From an uncultured Sulfurimonas sp. (GTDB lineage: Bacteria; Campylobacterota; Campylobacteria; Campylobacterales; Sulfurimonadaceae), in assembly GCF_963662755.1 (NCBI RefSeq), contig NZ_OY759725.1:186001-250000 (forward strand): 64,000 bases of DNA, in the 5' to 3' direction. Shown here piece after piece: positions 1 to 7,760 of the stretch. Numbering within the stretch: position 1 is the stretch's first letter; each line of letters opens with the position of its first letter. The notes under the pieces are model-generated. The model ran no database searches. It was given only the letters and a program-made list of their open reading frames with translations, and had not been told where the DNA came from. Position numbers and translations under genes: made by a program.

Positions 1-1882
1 CATCCTTAGCAGCAAGAAGCATTCCCTCAGACATCATTCCCATAAGTTTTGCAGGCTTTAAGTTAGCTACAACACAAACTTGTGTGTTTAGTAAAGACTC
101 AGCAGAGTAGAACTCTTTTATACCAGCTACAACTTGGCGAGGTTTTTCTTCACCTAAATCAACTTGTAATTTTAAAAGTTTTTTACTCTTAGGAACTTCT
201 TCGGCTTCTACAACTACACCTATTTTTAAAGATGTTTCAAAAAATTGACCTATTTCTATAAGGTTGTCTTCTTCTTTATTTGTGATTTTTTCTATTTTTT
301 TATCTTGTTTTTCTTCTTCTGGCTTATTTGGTTGAGCATTTGGTGCTTCTGCCATTAAAGGTTCTTCAACACGAGGAAAGAGTGGAGGAACTTTTTTGAT
401 ATTAAATAATTTCAATAATTTTTTATTAATAACCAGTTCATTATAACTAGCATTATCAATGCTAAAATTAAGGGCATCTGCAATAGTTTGAGTTGTCTTA
501 GGCATTACTGGACTTAACATGATAGATGCTTTAGCTAAAATATTTGCAACTAAAGCAACAGTAGCAAGAGCTTCATCTTTTTTGTCTTCTTTCATTTTAA
601 CCCATGGAGCATGTTCTTCTATGGCTTTATTACCTATAGCAAATAGTTTCCAAAGTTCTTCTAGGTATCTATGAGTTTGCATATTTTGCATAAGTTCATC
701 AAGGTTTGAAAGAGCTTCATTCATAGCATTTAGCTCTTTTGAGTGATATTTTTCTACATCTTTGCTATCTATTTCAAAATCAGAGTATTTTCCACTCATA
801 CCGATTATACGGTTAAGCAGATTACCAAGATCATTGCTAAGTTCTGAGTTTATTCTGTCTATAAATGCACGTTGTGAAAAGTCACCATCTTGACCAAAAG
901 GAACTTCTCTAAGCATAAAATATCTAAGATTTTCAACACCATAAGCATCTGAGACTTCTTTAGGAGAGACAACATTACCTTTTGATTTACTCATTTTTTC
1001 ACCATCTCTAGTCCACCATCCATGCGCACCAATATGCTTTGGAAGAGGCAAGTCAAGGCTCATCAAAAATGCCGGCCAATAAATAGCATGAAAACGAAGT
1101 ATATCTTTACCTACAAGTTGCATAGATGCAGGCCAAAATTCCATATTTGCATCATCTTTACCATATCCTAAAGCTGTAACATAGTTCATAAGAGCATCTA
1201 ACCAAACATACATAACGTGTTTGTCATCATTCATCGACTCAGGAAGTTTAACACCCCAAGTGAATGATGTACGAGTAACTGAAAGATCTCTCAAACCTCC
1301 CTTTACAAAGTTAATAACTTCGTTTGCACGAGAACGAGGGAGAATAAAATCAGGATTTTGCTCATAATGCTTTAGAAGTGCATCTTCGTATTTTGAAAGT
1401 TTAAAAAAGTAGCTTTCTTCTTTAACCGTGCTTGTTGTTCTTCCACAATCAGGGCAAAATTCACCATCTATTAGTTGAGTTTCAGGAAAGAAAGTTTCAC
1501 AACTAACACAGTAATGACCCTCATAAAAATCTTTATAAATATCACCCTTAGCATACATAACTTCAAAAGCTTTTTGAACACCAACCTTATGATCTGCATC
1601 TGTAGTTCTGATAAATTTATCATAACCTATCTCAAATTCATCCCAAAGATTTTTAAATGTAGCACTTATTTCATCTGCAAACTCTTGAGTAGCTTTTCCA
1701 TTTTTTTGAGCTGATTCTTCTATTTTTTGACCATGCTCATCTGTTCCTGTTAAAAAGTATGTCTTATTACCTTTTAATTTTTCATATCTCGCCATAGTGT
1801 CAGCAATAAAAGTAGTATAAGCATGCCCAATATGAGCTTCGCCATTTACGTAATAGATAGGTGTTGTTATGTATTTACTCAT
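1..1882 (-). CDS. metG: Methionyl-tRNA synthetase, C-terminus cut by window edge
   Basis: Class I aminoacyl-tRNA synthetase that charges tRNA-Met in the cytosol. Translating the minus strand from ATG at 1882 gives MSKYITTPIYYVNGEAHIGH, which carries the HIGH motif. A zinc knuckle follows (CVSC then CPDC), then the catalytic loop KMSKSKGN. After a Lys/Glu-rich linker comes a C-terminal tRNA-binding domain of the Trbp111 type, which reads VVAGIKEFY and ends near GMLLAA. About 627 codons are present and the frame is still open at base 1, so only a few terminal residues are missing. It is the last visible gene of a minus-strand run mobB-fbp-ORF68-metG, 113 bp after the 68-residue gene. The identification is secure. 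Confidence 0.97.
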   Translation of the reverse strand, partial: MSKYITTPIYYVNGEAHIGHAYTTFIADTMARYEKLKGNKTYFLTGTDEHGQKIEESAQKNGKATQEFADEISATFKNLWDEFEIGYDKFIRTTDADHKVGVQKAFEVMYAKGDIYKDFYEGHYCVSCETFFPETQLIDGEFCPDCGRTTSTVKEESYFFKLSKYEDALLKHYEQNPDFILPRSRANEVINFVKGGLRDLSVTRTSFTWGVKLPESMNDDKHVMYVWLDALMNYVTALGYGKDDANMEFWPASMQLVGKDILRFHAIYWPAFLMSLDLPLPKHIGAHGWWTRDGEKMSKSKGNVVSPKEVSDAYGVENLRYFMLREVPFGQDGDFSQRAFIDRINSELSNDLGNLLNRIIGMSGKYSDFEIDSKDVEKYHSKELNAMNEALSNLDELMQNMQTHRYLEELWKLFAIGNKAIEEHAPWVKMKEDKKDEALATVALVANILAKASIMLSPVMPKTTQTIADALNFSIDNASYNELVINKKLLKLFNIKKVPPLFPRVEEPLMAEAPNAQPNKPEEEKQDKKIEKITNKEEDNLIEIGQFFETSLKIGVVVEAEEVPKSKKLLKLQVDLGEEKPRQVVAGIKEFYSAESLLNTQVCVVANLKPAKLMGMMSEGMLLAAKD

Positions 1883-1995
1883 TGATAATATTCCTTGTTT
1901 CATTTATTTTATACGGTATAGCTAAGTTTTCTTCAGCACAAAGCTCATTGCGCTGGTGCAATTTAAAAAGCATTCTATTGAATAAAACAGAAAGT

Positions 1996-2202
1996 TTAAA
2001 ACTCAAATCCGCCTGTCTCGCCTTTTGACATGCTGTTATATACTGATTTTACATAATCAGTTCTCAGCTGGCAATCTATATAATGCTCACAGACACTACA
2101 AGATGCTAAGTTTTTTTCTTTTTGACAAGCTTGAATTTGAACTATCATCTCATCTAGATGCAGTTCAAACTTGTCTTTTTTTTCACTATGCGTTGGTTGC
2201 AT
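1996..2202 (-). CDS. Small Cys-rich conserved-type protein of unknown function
   Basis: A 68-residue protein that I do not recognise. It has four cysteines spaced C26-x8-C35-x2-C38-x5-C44, a pattern that could hold zinc or an Fe-S cluster; that is inference. No signal peptide or membrane segment is visible. Its start overlaps the end of fbp by 17 bp on the same strand, which suggests translational coupling and argues that it is a real gene. metG follows 113 bp downstream. The coding look (charged N-terminal helix, clustered Cys) and the tight packing support it. Confidence 0.7.
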   Translation of the reverse strand: MQPTHSEKKDKFELHLDEMIVQIQACQKEKNLASCSVCEHYIDCQLRTDYVKSVYNSMSKGETGGFEF

Positions 2203-3028
2203 AAACTTCTTTTACTCTAGCTATTTCATATTTTGAGCCAAAAAAACATGGAGATGTATCATGTATATGAGCGCATCCAAGTTCCATTAAGTCAATTTTA
2301 CCATCTATTGCTTCACCACCTGCTGTTTTATAAGCAAAGGCAAAAGGGAAAACTTCAAATAACTTACGAAGTTTTCCATCAGGTCTATCGCTTGTTGCTG
2401 GATATGAAAAAAGTCCACCACCTTTAAGAAGAATCTGGTGCAAATCAGGAACCATTCCACCAGAATATCTAAGGCGATAACCCTCTTTGAAAAAACTATC
2501 TACCATCTCTTTGTGATATGATTCCCAGTTTTGTTGAGTTCCACCAGGAGCGTTAAGGTTTCCTTTTTCTTTTAGACGAATCTCTTTTACAAATTCAAAA
2601 TTTTCACCTTGAAGAAGATGCAGTTTTGTTTTGTTGTGAGCAAAAACCATCTCTACTCGAGGGCCAAAAACAACATAACAAGATGCAACCATTTTGCTAG
2701 CTTCAAATCCATACTCATAGATACCAAAGATAGAACCAACGCTAAGGTTTACATCTACTAAAGATGAACCATCAAGTGGGTCATAAGCTATAAAATACTT
2801 TCCATTTTCATTTAGTAGCATCTCATGTTCTTTTTCTTCACTAGCAATAGTGTGAATAGAAGGAACTTGAGAAAATTCTTCTTCTATAATCATGTCGCAT
2901 TGAATATCCAACTGAAGTTGAGTCTCTCCAGAGCTATTTGCCTGTTGTGAATAGCCTATATCTTTAACATCTATTGCTTTTTTTATTCTTTTTGCCGTAC
3001 GCTGAATTGCGTCAAATATATCAGTCAT
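2186..3028 (-). CDS. fbp: Fructose-1,6-bisphosphatase, class I
   Basis: Hydrolyses fructose-1,6-bisphosphate to fructose-6-phosphate in gluconeogenesis; in an autotroph it carries carbon from the reductive TCA cycle to hexoses. The 280-residue product has the metal-binding signature [13 protein letters not shown] (about residues 81-93), the upstream acidic EEK site, and late substrate-site elements around RYSGGMVPD and the GGEAIDG segment. The family is usually 280-340 residues, so this is a compact full-length member. It starts 2 bp after the mobB stop and overlaps the 68-residue gene at its end. Confidence 0.95.
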   Translation of the reverse strand: MTDIFDAIQRTAKRIKKAIDVKDIGYSQQANSSGETQLQLDIQCDMIIEEEFSQVPSIHTIASEEKEHEMLLNENGKYFIAYDPLDGSSLVDVNLSVGSIFGIYEYGFEASKMVASCYVVFGPRVEMVFAHNKTKLHLLQGENFEFVKEIRLKEKGNLNAPGGTQQNWESYHKEMVDSFFKEGYRLRYSGGMVPDLHQILLKGGGLFSYPATSDRPDGKLRKLFEVFPFAFAYKTAGGEAIDGKIDLMELGCAHIHDTSPCFFGSKYEIARVKEVYATNA

Positions 3029-3030
3029 TT

Positions 3031-3534
3031 TTATACTTCCTTTGCGTTTTTAAATATCCAAGATATCACATCTTCACAATCATTTAGATCCAAGATGCTG
3101 ACATTTGAGGGAATATCATATTCAGAGATATTTATACTATCATCAATTGCTAAAGCATCCATATATGAAAAATAATCACTATCAAGAGAGTCTCTAAATA
3201 TACTTATGCGAGGTAATGGTAGATTTTTAAGACCTTCTACTAGAAGAATATCAAAATCATTAAAGAGCCTTATCATTTCATCTAAATCTTTATTTTCTTT
3301 AGAAAAATATGTAGTTCGAGTAGGGGAGGTTACTATAACTTCTGCACCAGTATCGCTAAATTTATAGCTATCTTTACCTTCAACATCAAAACGAGCTTTG
3401 TCACTAGGATCATGTTTTATTATCGCAACTTTTTTCTCATACTCATATATCAATTTTCTTGCTACTTTTAGTATAAGTGTTGTTTTACCACTATTTGATG
3501 GACCTGTAAATGCAACTGCTAATCTTTTATTCAC
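3031..3534 (-). CDS. mobB: Molybdopterin-guanine dinucleotide biosynthesis protein MobB
   Basis: GTP-binding accessory protein for making the bis-MGD form of molybdenum cofactor, which nitrate, formate and polysulfide reductases use. The 167-residue product opens with a Walker A loop, GPSNSGKTT (about residues 11-19), then the IIKHD segment typical of MobB, and a Walker B-like [16 protein letters not shown]. It is normal length. It is first in the minus-strand run with fbp 2 bp downstream, and is divergent from the lipoprotein gene at 3631. Enzymes using the cofactor are not in this window. Confidence 0.9.
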   Translation of the reverse strand: MNKRLAVAFTGPSNSGKTTLILKVARKLIYEYEKKVAIIKHDPSDKARFDVEGKDSYKFSDTGAEVIVTSPTRTTYFSKENKDLDEMIRLFNDFDILLVEGLKNLPLPRISIFRDSLDSDYFSYMDALAIDDSINISEYDIPSNVSILDLNDCEDVISWIFKNAKEV

Positions 3535-3630
3535 TTTAATTCTTTATATAAATTTTCAGCGATTATACAAAATAGTCTTTAAAAGCTTGTTTAATAAGAT
3601 ATAATTCTTTTGTAATTTTTAGGGATAATA

Positions 3631-4125
3631 ATGAAATATACTATAACAATTTTAACTTTTTTACTTTTTTTTTCAGGATGTGCAGATAAAAATGCATTTA
3701 GTAAATTTAATTTAGATGCACAACAAGAACTTAGTGCAGCTAATCTTCAAAGCTCAAAGATAAAAAGTGCAGGACGGGTAGAGGGCATAATGTCGGCAAT
3801 CTATCTAAATAAAATCTATCCAAATATATATACTTCAGATGAGTATTTTTATGTTTATTTTTATTTAAAAAATGAAAAAGAAATGTACAATCCAAATACG
3901 CTCAAAGAGATAAAACTAACTATGAAGTTAAACGATAAATTACCACTAAAAATCAAAGAACTTGAAGCTACAAATAAATTTTCACATCTAACATCAATTC
4001 AAAATAAATGGATGAGATACTATCTTGTAGCTTTTGAAAAAAATGCAAATAATGACATCAACCTTATTCTCCAAAGCGATCAATTTTCTTCAGATATATT
4101 ACAGTATCAAAAAGATGAAGAGTAA
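3631..4125 (+). CDS. Putative lipoprotein of unknown function
   Basis: A 164-residue product with a lipoprotein signal peptide: MKYT, a hydrophobic run, then FFSGC, with the acylated Cys at residue 17. The mature part has no motif I recognise; it is Lys/Asn-rich with a YFYVYFYLKNEKE stretch that looks like a beta strand pair. A ribosome site (AGGGA) sits upstream of the ATG. It is a single-gene unit, divergent from mobB and followed by a gene-poor gap. It is presumably on the periplasmic face of one of the membranes. No function can be assigned. Confidence 0.75.
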   Translation: MKYTITILTFLLFFSGCADKNAFSKFNLDAQQELSAANLQSSKIKSAGRVEGIMSAIYLNKIYPNIYTSDEYFYVYFYLKNEKEMYNPNTLKEIKLTMKLNDKLPLKIKELEATNKFSHLTSIQNKWMRYYLVAFEKNANNDINLILQSDQFSSDILQYQKDEE

Positions 4126-4466
4126 AAATCTTGACTGTGTTCCTTAAAAGTGCTTTTTCCCTCTATATATTTCATAACTAAACCCAATAATAACACAGAG
4201 ACAACAAAAGTAATAAAACATTACTTATAAAATAAACTATGCAAAATAGTAGTATGTTTAATCCTATAGAATAGTTTGTCACTTTGTAGTGGCTCCATCC
4301 TGATTAATTTAGTATTTAATAATACTTACTTTCTCTAAAAGTAATTTTTCTACTTTTAACTTACTTGCTGAGCCTGTTATTTTCACTCATTAGCCTTAAT
4401 CTTTATTAATTAGTTCTAATAAAACTCTTTATAGCACTGCCACCGCATAATATTATATTTGTTATA
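4126..4466. other. 341-bp gene-poor gap
   Basis: No convincing gene. Three short hairpins are visible: 4279-4294, 4311-4326 and 4337-4357. On the minus strand a short open stretch of about 36 codons, with no start codon, runs from about 4212 down into the 3' end of the lipoprotein gene; it reads like the tail of a membrane protein (hydrophobic VSVLLLGLV then charged). It may be gene debris or chance. The gap lies between the convergent lipoprotein gene and the dehydrogenase gene. Confidence 0.4.
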
Positions 4467-5720
4467 TTATAATCTTCCATCACTTCTTTCTAAAACAGAT
4501 TTTATGTCAAAAACAACTTGGTTCTTATCATCAAATTTTAAAGTTTTATATTTGTCATGAGCTACCGCGACAACAATAGCTTCATAAGATTCAAAATCAA
4601 GTTGAGAATGACTACATAAGTCAAGTTCATACTCTTTTTTCACTTCATTCTCATCAGCCCAATAATCACTTATGTTTATTTTACATCCATAATCTTGAAG
4701 CTCTTCAATAATGTCAATGACTCTACTGTTTCTAATATCTGGGCAATTTTCCTTAAATGTAATGCCAAGTATTAAAACTTTTGAGCTTTTTATATTGATA
4801 CCTTTTTGTATCATCAGCTTTATAGTTCTCTCAGCTACATATTTTCCCATGCCATTGTTTATTTGCCTTGCACCAAGTATTAAGTTAGGCACATATCCTA
4901 ATGTTTGTGCCTTATGTGTCAAATAGTAAGGATCTACACCTATACAGTGTCCACCTACCAAACCTGGAGTAAGTTTTATAAAATTCCATTTAGTAGCGGC
5001 AGCTTCTATAACTGCATTTGTATCGATATTCATCACATCAAATATCATAGCAAGCTCATTGATAAGTGCTATGTTTACGTCTCTTTGTGTATTTTCTATA
5101 ACTTTAGCAGCTTCAGCTACTTTGATGGAGGGCGCTAAGTGAGTTCCTGCTGTAATGATTGATTTGTATAATTCATCTACTTTTTGTGCAATCTCAGGAG
5201 TTGATCCTGAAGTTATTTTAAGTATTTTTGTAACTGTGTGTTCTTTATCTCCAGGATTAATGCGTTCTGGGCTATACCCACAATAAAAACTTTCATTAAA
5301 TTTTAATCCACTTGTTTTCTCTAAAATTGGTACACAAACTTCTTCTGTAACACCTGGGTATACAGTTGATTCATATATAACTATATCATTTTGAGTAAGT
5401 ACAGATGCGATTGCTTGGGTAGATTTTATAATAGGGGTTAAATCTGGTTCATTATTTTCATCAATAGGAGTTGGGACTGTTACTATGTAAACATTACAAT
5501 CTTTTATTTCTTTCAAACTTGTAGAAAAACTCATACCATTTGAAAGTGCTATCTGAACTTGTTCTTCACTTAGTTCTAATGTTTTGTCAATTCCATTGTT
5601 TAATTCTTCTACTCTTTTATTATTAATATCATAACCAACAACTTCATACTTTTCACTAAAAGCGTGGGCTAACGGAAGTCCAACGTAACCAAGACCAATT
5701 ACACATATTTTATATTTCAA
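4467..5720 (-). CDS. UDP-sugar (HexNAc-type) 6-dehydrogenase, TviB/WbpO-like
   Basis: NAD-dependent UDP-sugar dehydrogenase that oxidises C6 of a nucleotide sugar, probably UDP-GlcNAc or UDP-GalNAc, to the uronic acid for surface polysaccharide. The 417-residue product has an N-terminal Rossmann fold (VIGLGYVGLPLA), a central dimer domain, the catalytic Cys in GGHCIGVDPYYL (about residues 257-268), and a C-terminal domain with LGITFKENCPDIRNSR. The start appears to be TTG at 5720, behind AAGGA. The gene stands alone: no glycosyltransferase, flippase or epimerase is nearby, and both flanks are gene-poor. This suggests a transferred or leftover piece of a polysaccharide locus. Exact substrate is not certain. 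Confidence 0.88.
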   Translation of the reverse strand: MKYKICVIGLGYVGLPLAHAFSEKYEVVGYDINNKRVEELNNGIDKTLELSEEQVQIALSNGMSFSTSLKEIKDCNVYIVTVPTPIDENNEPDLTPIIKSTQAIASVLTQNDIVIYESTVYPGVTEEVCVPILEKTSGLKFNESFYCGYSPERINPGDKEHTVTKILKITSGSTPEIAQKVDELYKSIITAGTHLAPSIKVAEAAKVIENTQRDVNIALINELAMIFDVMNIDTNAVIEAAATKWNFIKLTPGLVGGHCIGVDPYYLTHKAQTLGYVPNLILGARQINNGMGKYVAERTIKLMIQKGINIKSSKVLILGITFKENCPDIRNSRVIDIIEELQDYGCKINISDYWADENEVKKEYELDLCSHSQLDFESYEAIVVAVAHDKYKTLKFDDKNQVVFDIKSVLERSDGRL

Positions 5721-5754
5721 AAGTTGTATTCCTTAAATATATTTCTTCATATTT

Positions 5755-5760
5755 TATAAT
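5755..5760 (+). promoter_or_regulatory. Candidate -10 box for the small RNA at 5767
   Basis: TATAAT preceded by a T-rich run, the usual sigma-70 promoter look in Campylobacterota, where -35 boxes are weak. It reads on the plus strand, away from the dehydrogenase gene, and is followed about 60 bp later by a strong terminator. Confidence 0.4.
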
Positions 5761-5766
5761 GTGTAT

Positions 5767-5859
5767 TGTATCTTAAATTTCTTTTTGTAAGTTAAAAACT
5801 AGGTAAGAGGGGGATGATATAGAAGAAGTACGACAGAAGTCGCGTTTCTTCTATTTTTT
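5767..5859 (+). ncRNA. Candidate small RNA, about 93 nt
   Basis: Proposed because a TATAAT box at 5755-5760 and an intrinsic terminator at 5819-5859 bracket a stretch with no gene on the plus strand. The body has an exposed purine-rich segment with GGGGG at about 5809-5813 just before the terminator hairpin. No known RNA family is recognised. The true 5' end is a guess from the -10 position. It could instead be a leftover terminator from a lost gene. Confidence 0.35.
5819..5859 (+). terminator. Strong intrinsic terminator with no plus-strand gene upstream
   Basis: Arms 5819-5834 and 5839-5854 pair over 16 positions with one mismatch and two G-U pairs around an AGAA loop, followed by six T (5854-5859). 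The T run is on the plus strand only, so it does not serve the dehydrogenase gene. Confidence 0.75.
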
Positions 5860-6068
5860 ACAAGGACTAACTGTCAACTCATTCATATTATTTTCAACCG
5901 TTTTCATTTACATTATTAAGCGCATCTATATTTCATTTTTATGATTTATAGAAAAAGCTTCATCATAGCAACTTTGTCTTCAAGACTTAGTTTAAATCAG
6001 TTTTAGAAGTAAGAAGTTTTTCATATAATATATTAACTCCCTCTTTTAAGTCTTTCATTTTAATTATA

Positions 6069-6353
6069 TTAAAAAGAATGGAGCATAGAACTCATTAAAA
6101 CAATAATTACTTGTAAGGCTATAACAATAATAAGTGGCGCCAAGTCTATACCATTAAAATCAGTTCTTATATATCTACGAACAAACTTATATGCTGGTTG
6201 CGTAACTCTATGAAGTAGTTGTACTATAGGATTATAAGGGTCTGGATTAACAAAACTTAAAAGTGCTGAAATAATAATAACCCAAATATAGATATTTATC
6301 AAACCAATGAAGATAGAACCAAGTCCTTGAATTATCTCAATTAATATACTCAT
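6069..6353 (-). CDS. YggT family membrane protein
   Basis: A 94-residue integral inner-membrane protein of the YggT family, which in various bacteria is linked to cell division, osmotic response or membrane protein placement; the biochemical role is not known. It has two hydrophobic spans (about residues 5-33 and 70-92) separated by the family hallmark NPDPYNPIVQLLHRVTQP and the following DLAP motif. Its ATG overlaps the stop of the GluRS-like gene by 4 bp, so the two are likely co-translated. Confidence 0.88.
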   Translation of the reverse strand: MSILIEIIQGLGSIFIGLINIYIWVIIISALLSFVNPDPYNPIVQLLHRVTQPAYKFVRRYIRTDFNGIDLAPLIIVIALQVIIVLMSSMLHSF

Positions 6354-7615
6354 TTAACAATTTCTCCTATATAATTTTTTAAATATTTATAAATTAAAGC
6401 AATATCTGGGCCATTCTTTGTACCAGTTAACAAAAATTGCAGTGTTTTATCAAAGTTTTTCTCATTTAAATTTGACTCATTGATAACATAAGCTTTAAAC
6501 TCTTCATACTCTTCAAAATATGGTGCATTTTTAATGGTTTTAGTCATTATTTTAGTCTCTTCAATAGACTCATTTGAAATATCTTTAAGAGCAAATATTG
6601 ACTCTATTTTAGACTTTAACTCTTTTGTTGTAGATGCTTCTTCTAAGTAAACTTTTGCAAGCTCACCTATGTTGGCATCTGCAAAACCTACATATCTTGA
6701 TAACTCTGTAGCATCCATACTTTTTAGATGCTCTTTGTTTATACTTTTTAATCTTTCAAGGCTAAAGAGAGTAGGGGAGTTAGACAGGGTATTTAAGTTA
6801 AAGTTTTTTATAGCATCTTCAATACAAAAAATTTCTTGATGAGGCTTATTTTGGGTTGATACTAAATAATTTAAAATAGCATCTGGTAAAAAACCTTCTT
6901 CTAAAAGCAACTTAACATTAGGAGCATTTTCAATAGCAGGAAGATGAACATATTCTACATTTTTCTCATAACCAAGAGAATCTCTTATATGAATTTGTTT
7001 TGGAGTATTATCTATGTCTTTTTCATTTCCAATAACTAAAGAGATATCATTTAGCATATCATCAACTGCAGATGCAAAGTTATATGTAGGTGTTTTATCT
7101 TGTTTCATAATTATAAAACTATCAACTGCATCTGGCTCAAAATCAATATTACCTTTTATAGCATCTTTAATAGTTATAGCTTTATCTGGTCTGCTTAATC
7201 TTATAGTAAAAGGGTTCATATTGTCTATGACAAGTTCGTGAGGTAAGTTTCTGCAAGCATCATCGTAGCTATATTTTTTTTGATTATCTTTTGCTTCTTG
7301 ACGTTTTTTATCTAACCATTCAGAAGAACAAAAACAGCTAAATGCTTTCTTCTCATGAACAAGCTGAAGAGCCATAGCCGAATGAAAACGGAAACTTTCA
7401 CTTTGATAGAGTACTTGTGAATATTCAATCCCAAAAAGAGATAATAATTCTAGTATTTCTTGGTCTTTAGCATCTATGTTTTTTTCTTTATCTATATCTT
7501 CTATGCGAACAATAAAATCTTCATTTTTTTGTTTTGATACGATATAGCTAAATAAGGCAATTCTTAAATCACCAATGTGCATATCAGCAGTTGGACTAAG
7601 TGCGAATCTAAACAT
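6350..7615 (-). CDS. Glutamyl-tRNA synthetase-like protein lacking the KMSKS loop
   Basis: Homologous to the GluRS / GluRS2 family found in Campylobacterota. The start is set at ATG 7615, where MFRFALSPTADMHIG matches the family N-terminus and a GAGGA site lies upstream; a longer in-frame extension to 7825 runs into the divergent glnS and has no family similarity. The class I fold is recognisable: HIG at residues 13-15, RIEDID, TPTYNFASAVDDM, and LEEGFLPDAILNYL. Two catalytic elements are abnormal. The usual RGEDH segment reads GNEKD. The KMSKS-type loop (normally between HLP and the LPDAI segment) is absent: residues 224-237 run HLPAIENAPNVKLL, about 12 residues shorter than the family and without a frameshift. 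It is 421 residues. It may be inactive, or act on another substrate or as a regulator. yggT overlaps its stop. Confidence 0.85.
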   Translation of the reverse strand: MFRFALSPTADMHIGDLRIALFSYIVSKQKNEDFIVRIEDIDKEKNIDAKDQEILELLSLFGIEYSQVLYQSESFRFHSAMALQLVHEKKAFSCFCSSEWLDKKRQEAKDNQKKYSYDDACRNLPHELVIDNMNPFTIRLSRPDKAITIKDAIKGNIDFEPDAVDSFIIMKQDKTPTYNFASAVDDMLNDISLVIGNEKDIDNTPKQIHIRDSLGYEKNVEYVHLPAIENAPNVKLLLEEGFLPDAILNYLVSTQNKPHQEIFCIEDAIKNFNLNTLSNSPTLFSLERLKSINKEHLKSMDATELSRYVGFADANIGELAKVYLEEASTTKELKSKIESIFALKDISNESIEETKIMTKTIKNAPYFEEYEEFKAYVINESNLNEKNFDKTLQFLLTGTKNGPDIALIYKYLKNYIGEIVK

Positions 7616-7720
7616 TAAAGTTCCTCTAAAATAATTTTTTGTGATTTTAACAAGTTTTTGATTAATTATAAATGCAATGCCTAACTCTTGGATGCTATAA
7701 GCTCTAATTTGATAAAATAC

Positions 7721-7736
7721 AACTCTTATAAGAGTT
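7721..7736. promoter_or_regulatory. 16-bp perfect palindrome upstream of glnS
   Basis: AACTCTTATAAGAGTT reads the same on both strands and lies 25 bp before the glnS start, just after a possible -10 (GATAAAAT, 7711-7718). It could be an operator or a leader hairpin in the space between the divergent GluRS-like and GlnRS genes. Confidence 0.35.
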
Positions 7737-7760
7737 TCAAAATCAAAAGGTTTAATAATA

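Larger units (their letters stand above)
5721..6068. other. 348-bp gap around the candidate small RNA
   Basis: Apart from the candidate RNA and its terminator, I see only a 23-codon minus-strand reading frame (5987-6058, ATG start, MKDLKEGVNILYEK...) just downstream of yggT. It may be a peptide gene, a gene remnant or chance; there is no support beyond an upstream purine-rich stretch. Nothing else is recognisable between 5860 and 5986. Confidence 0.4.
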
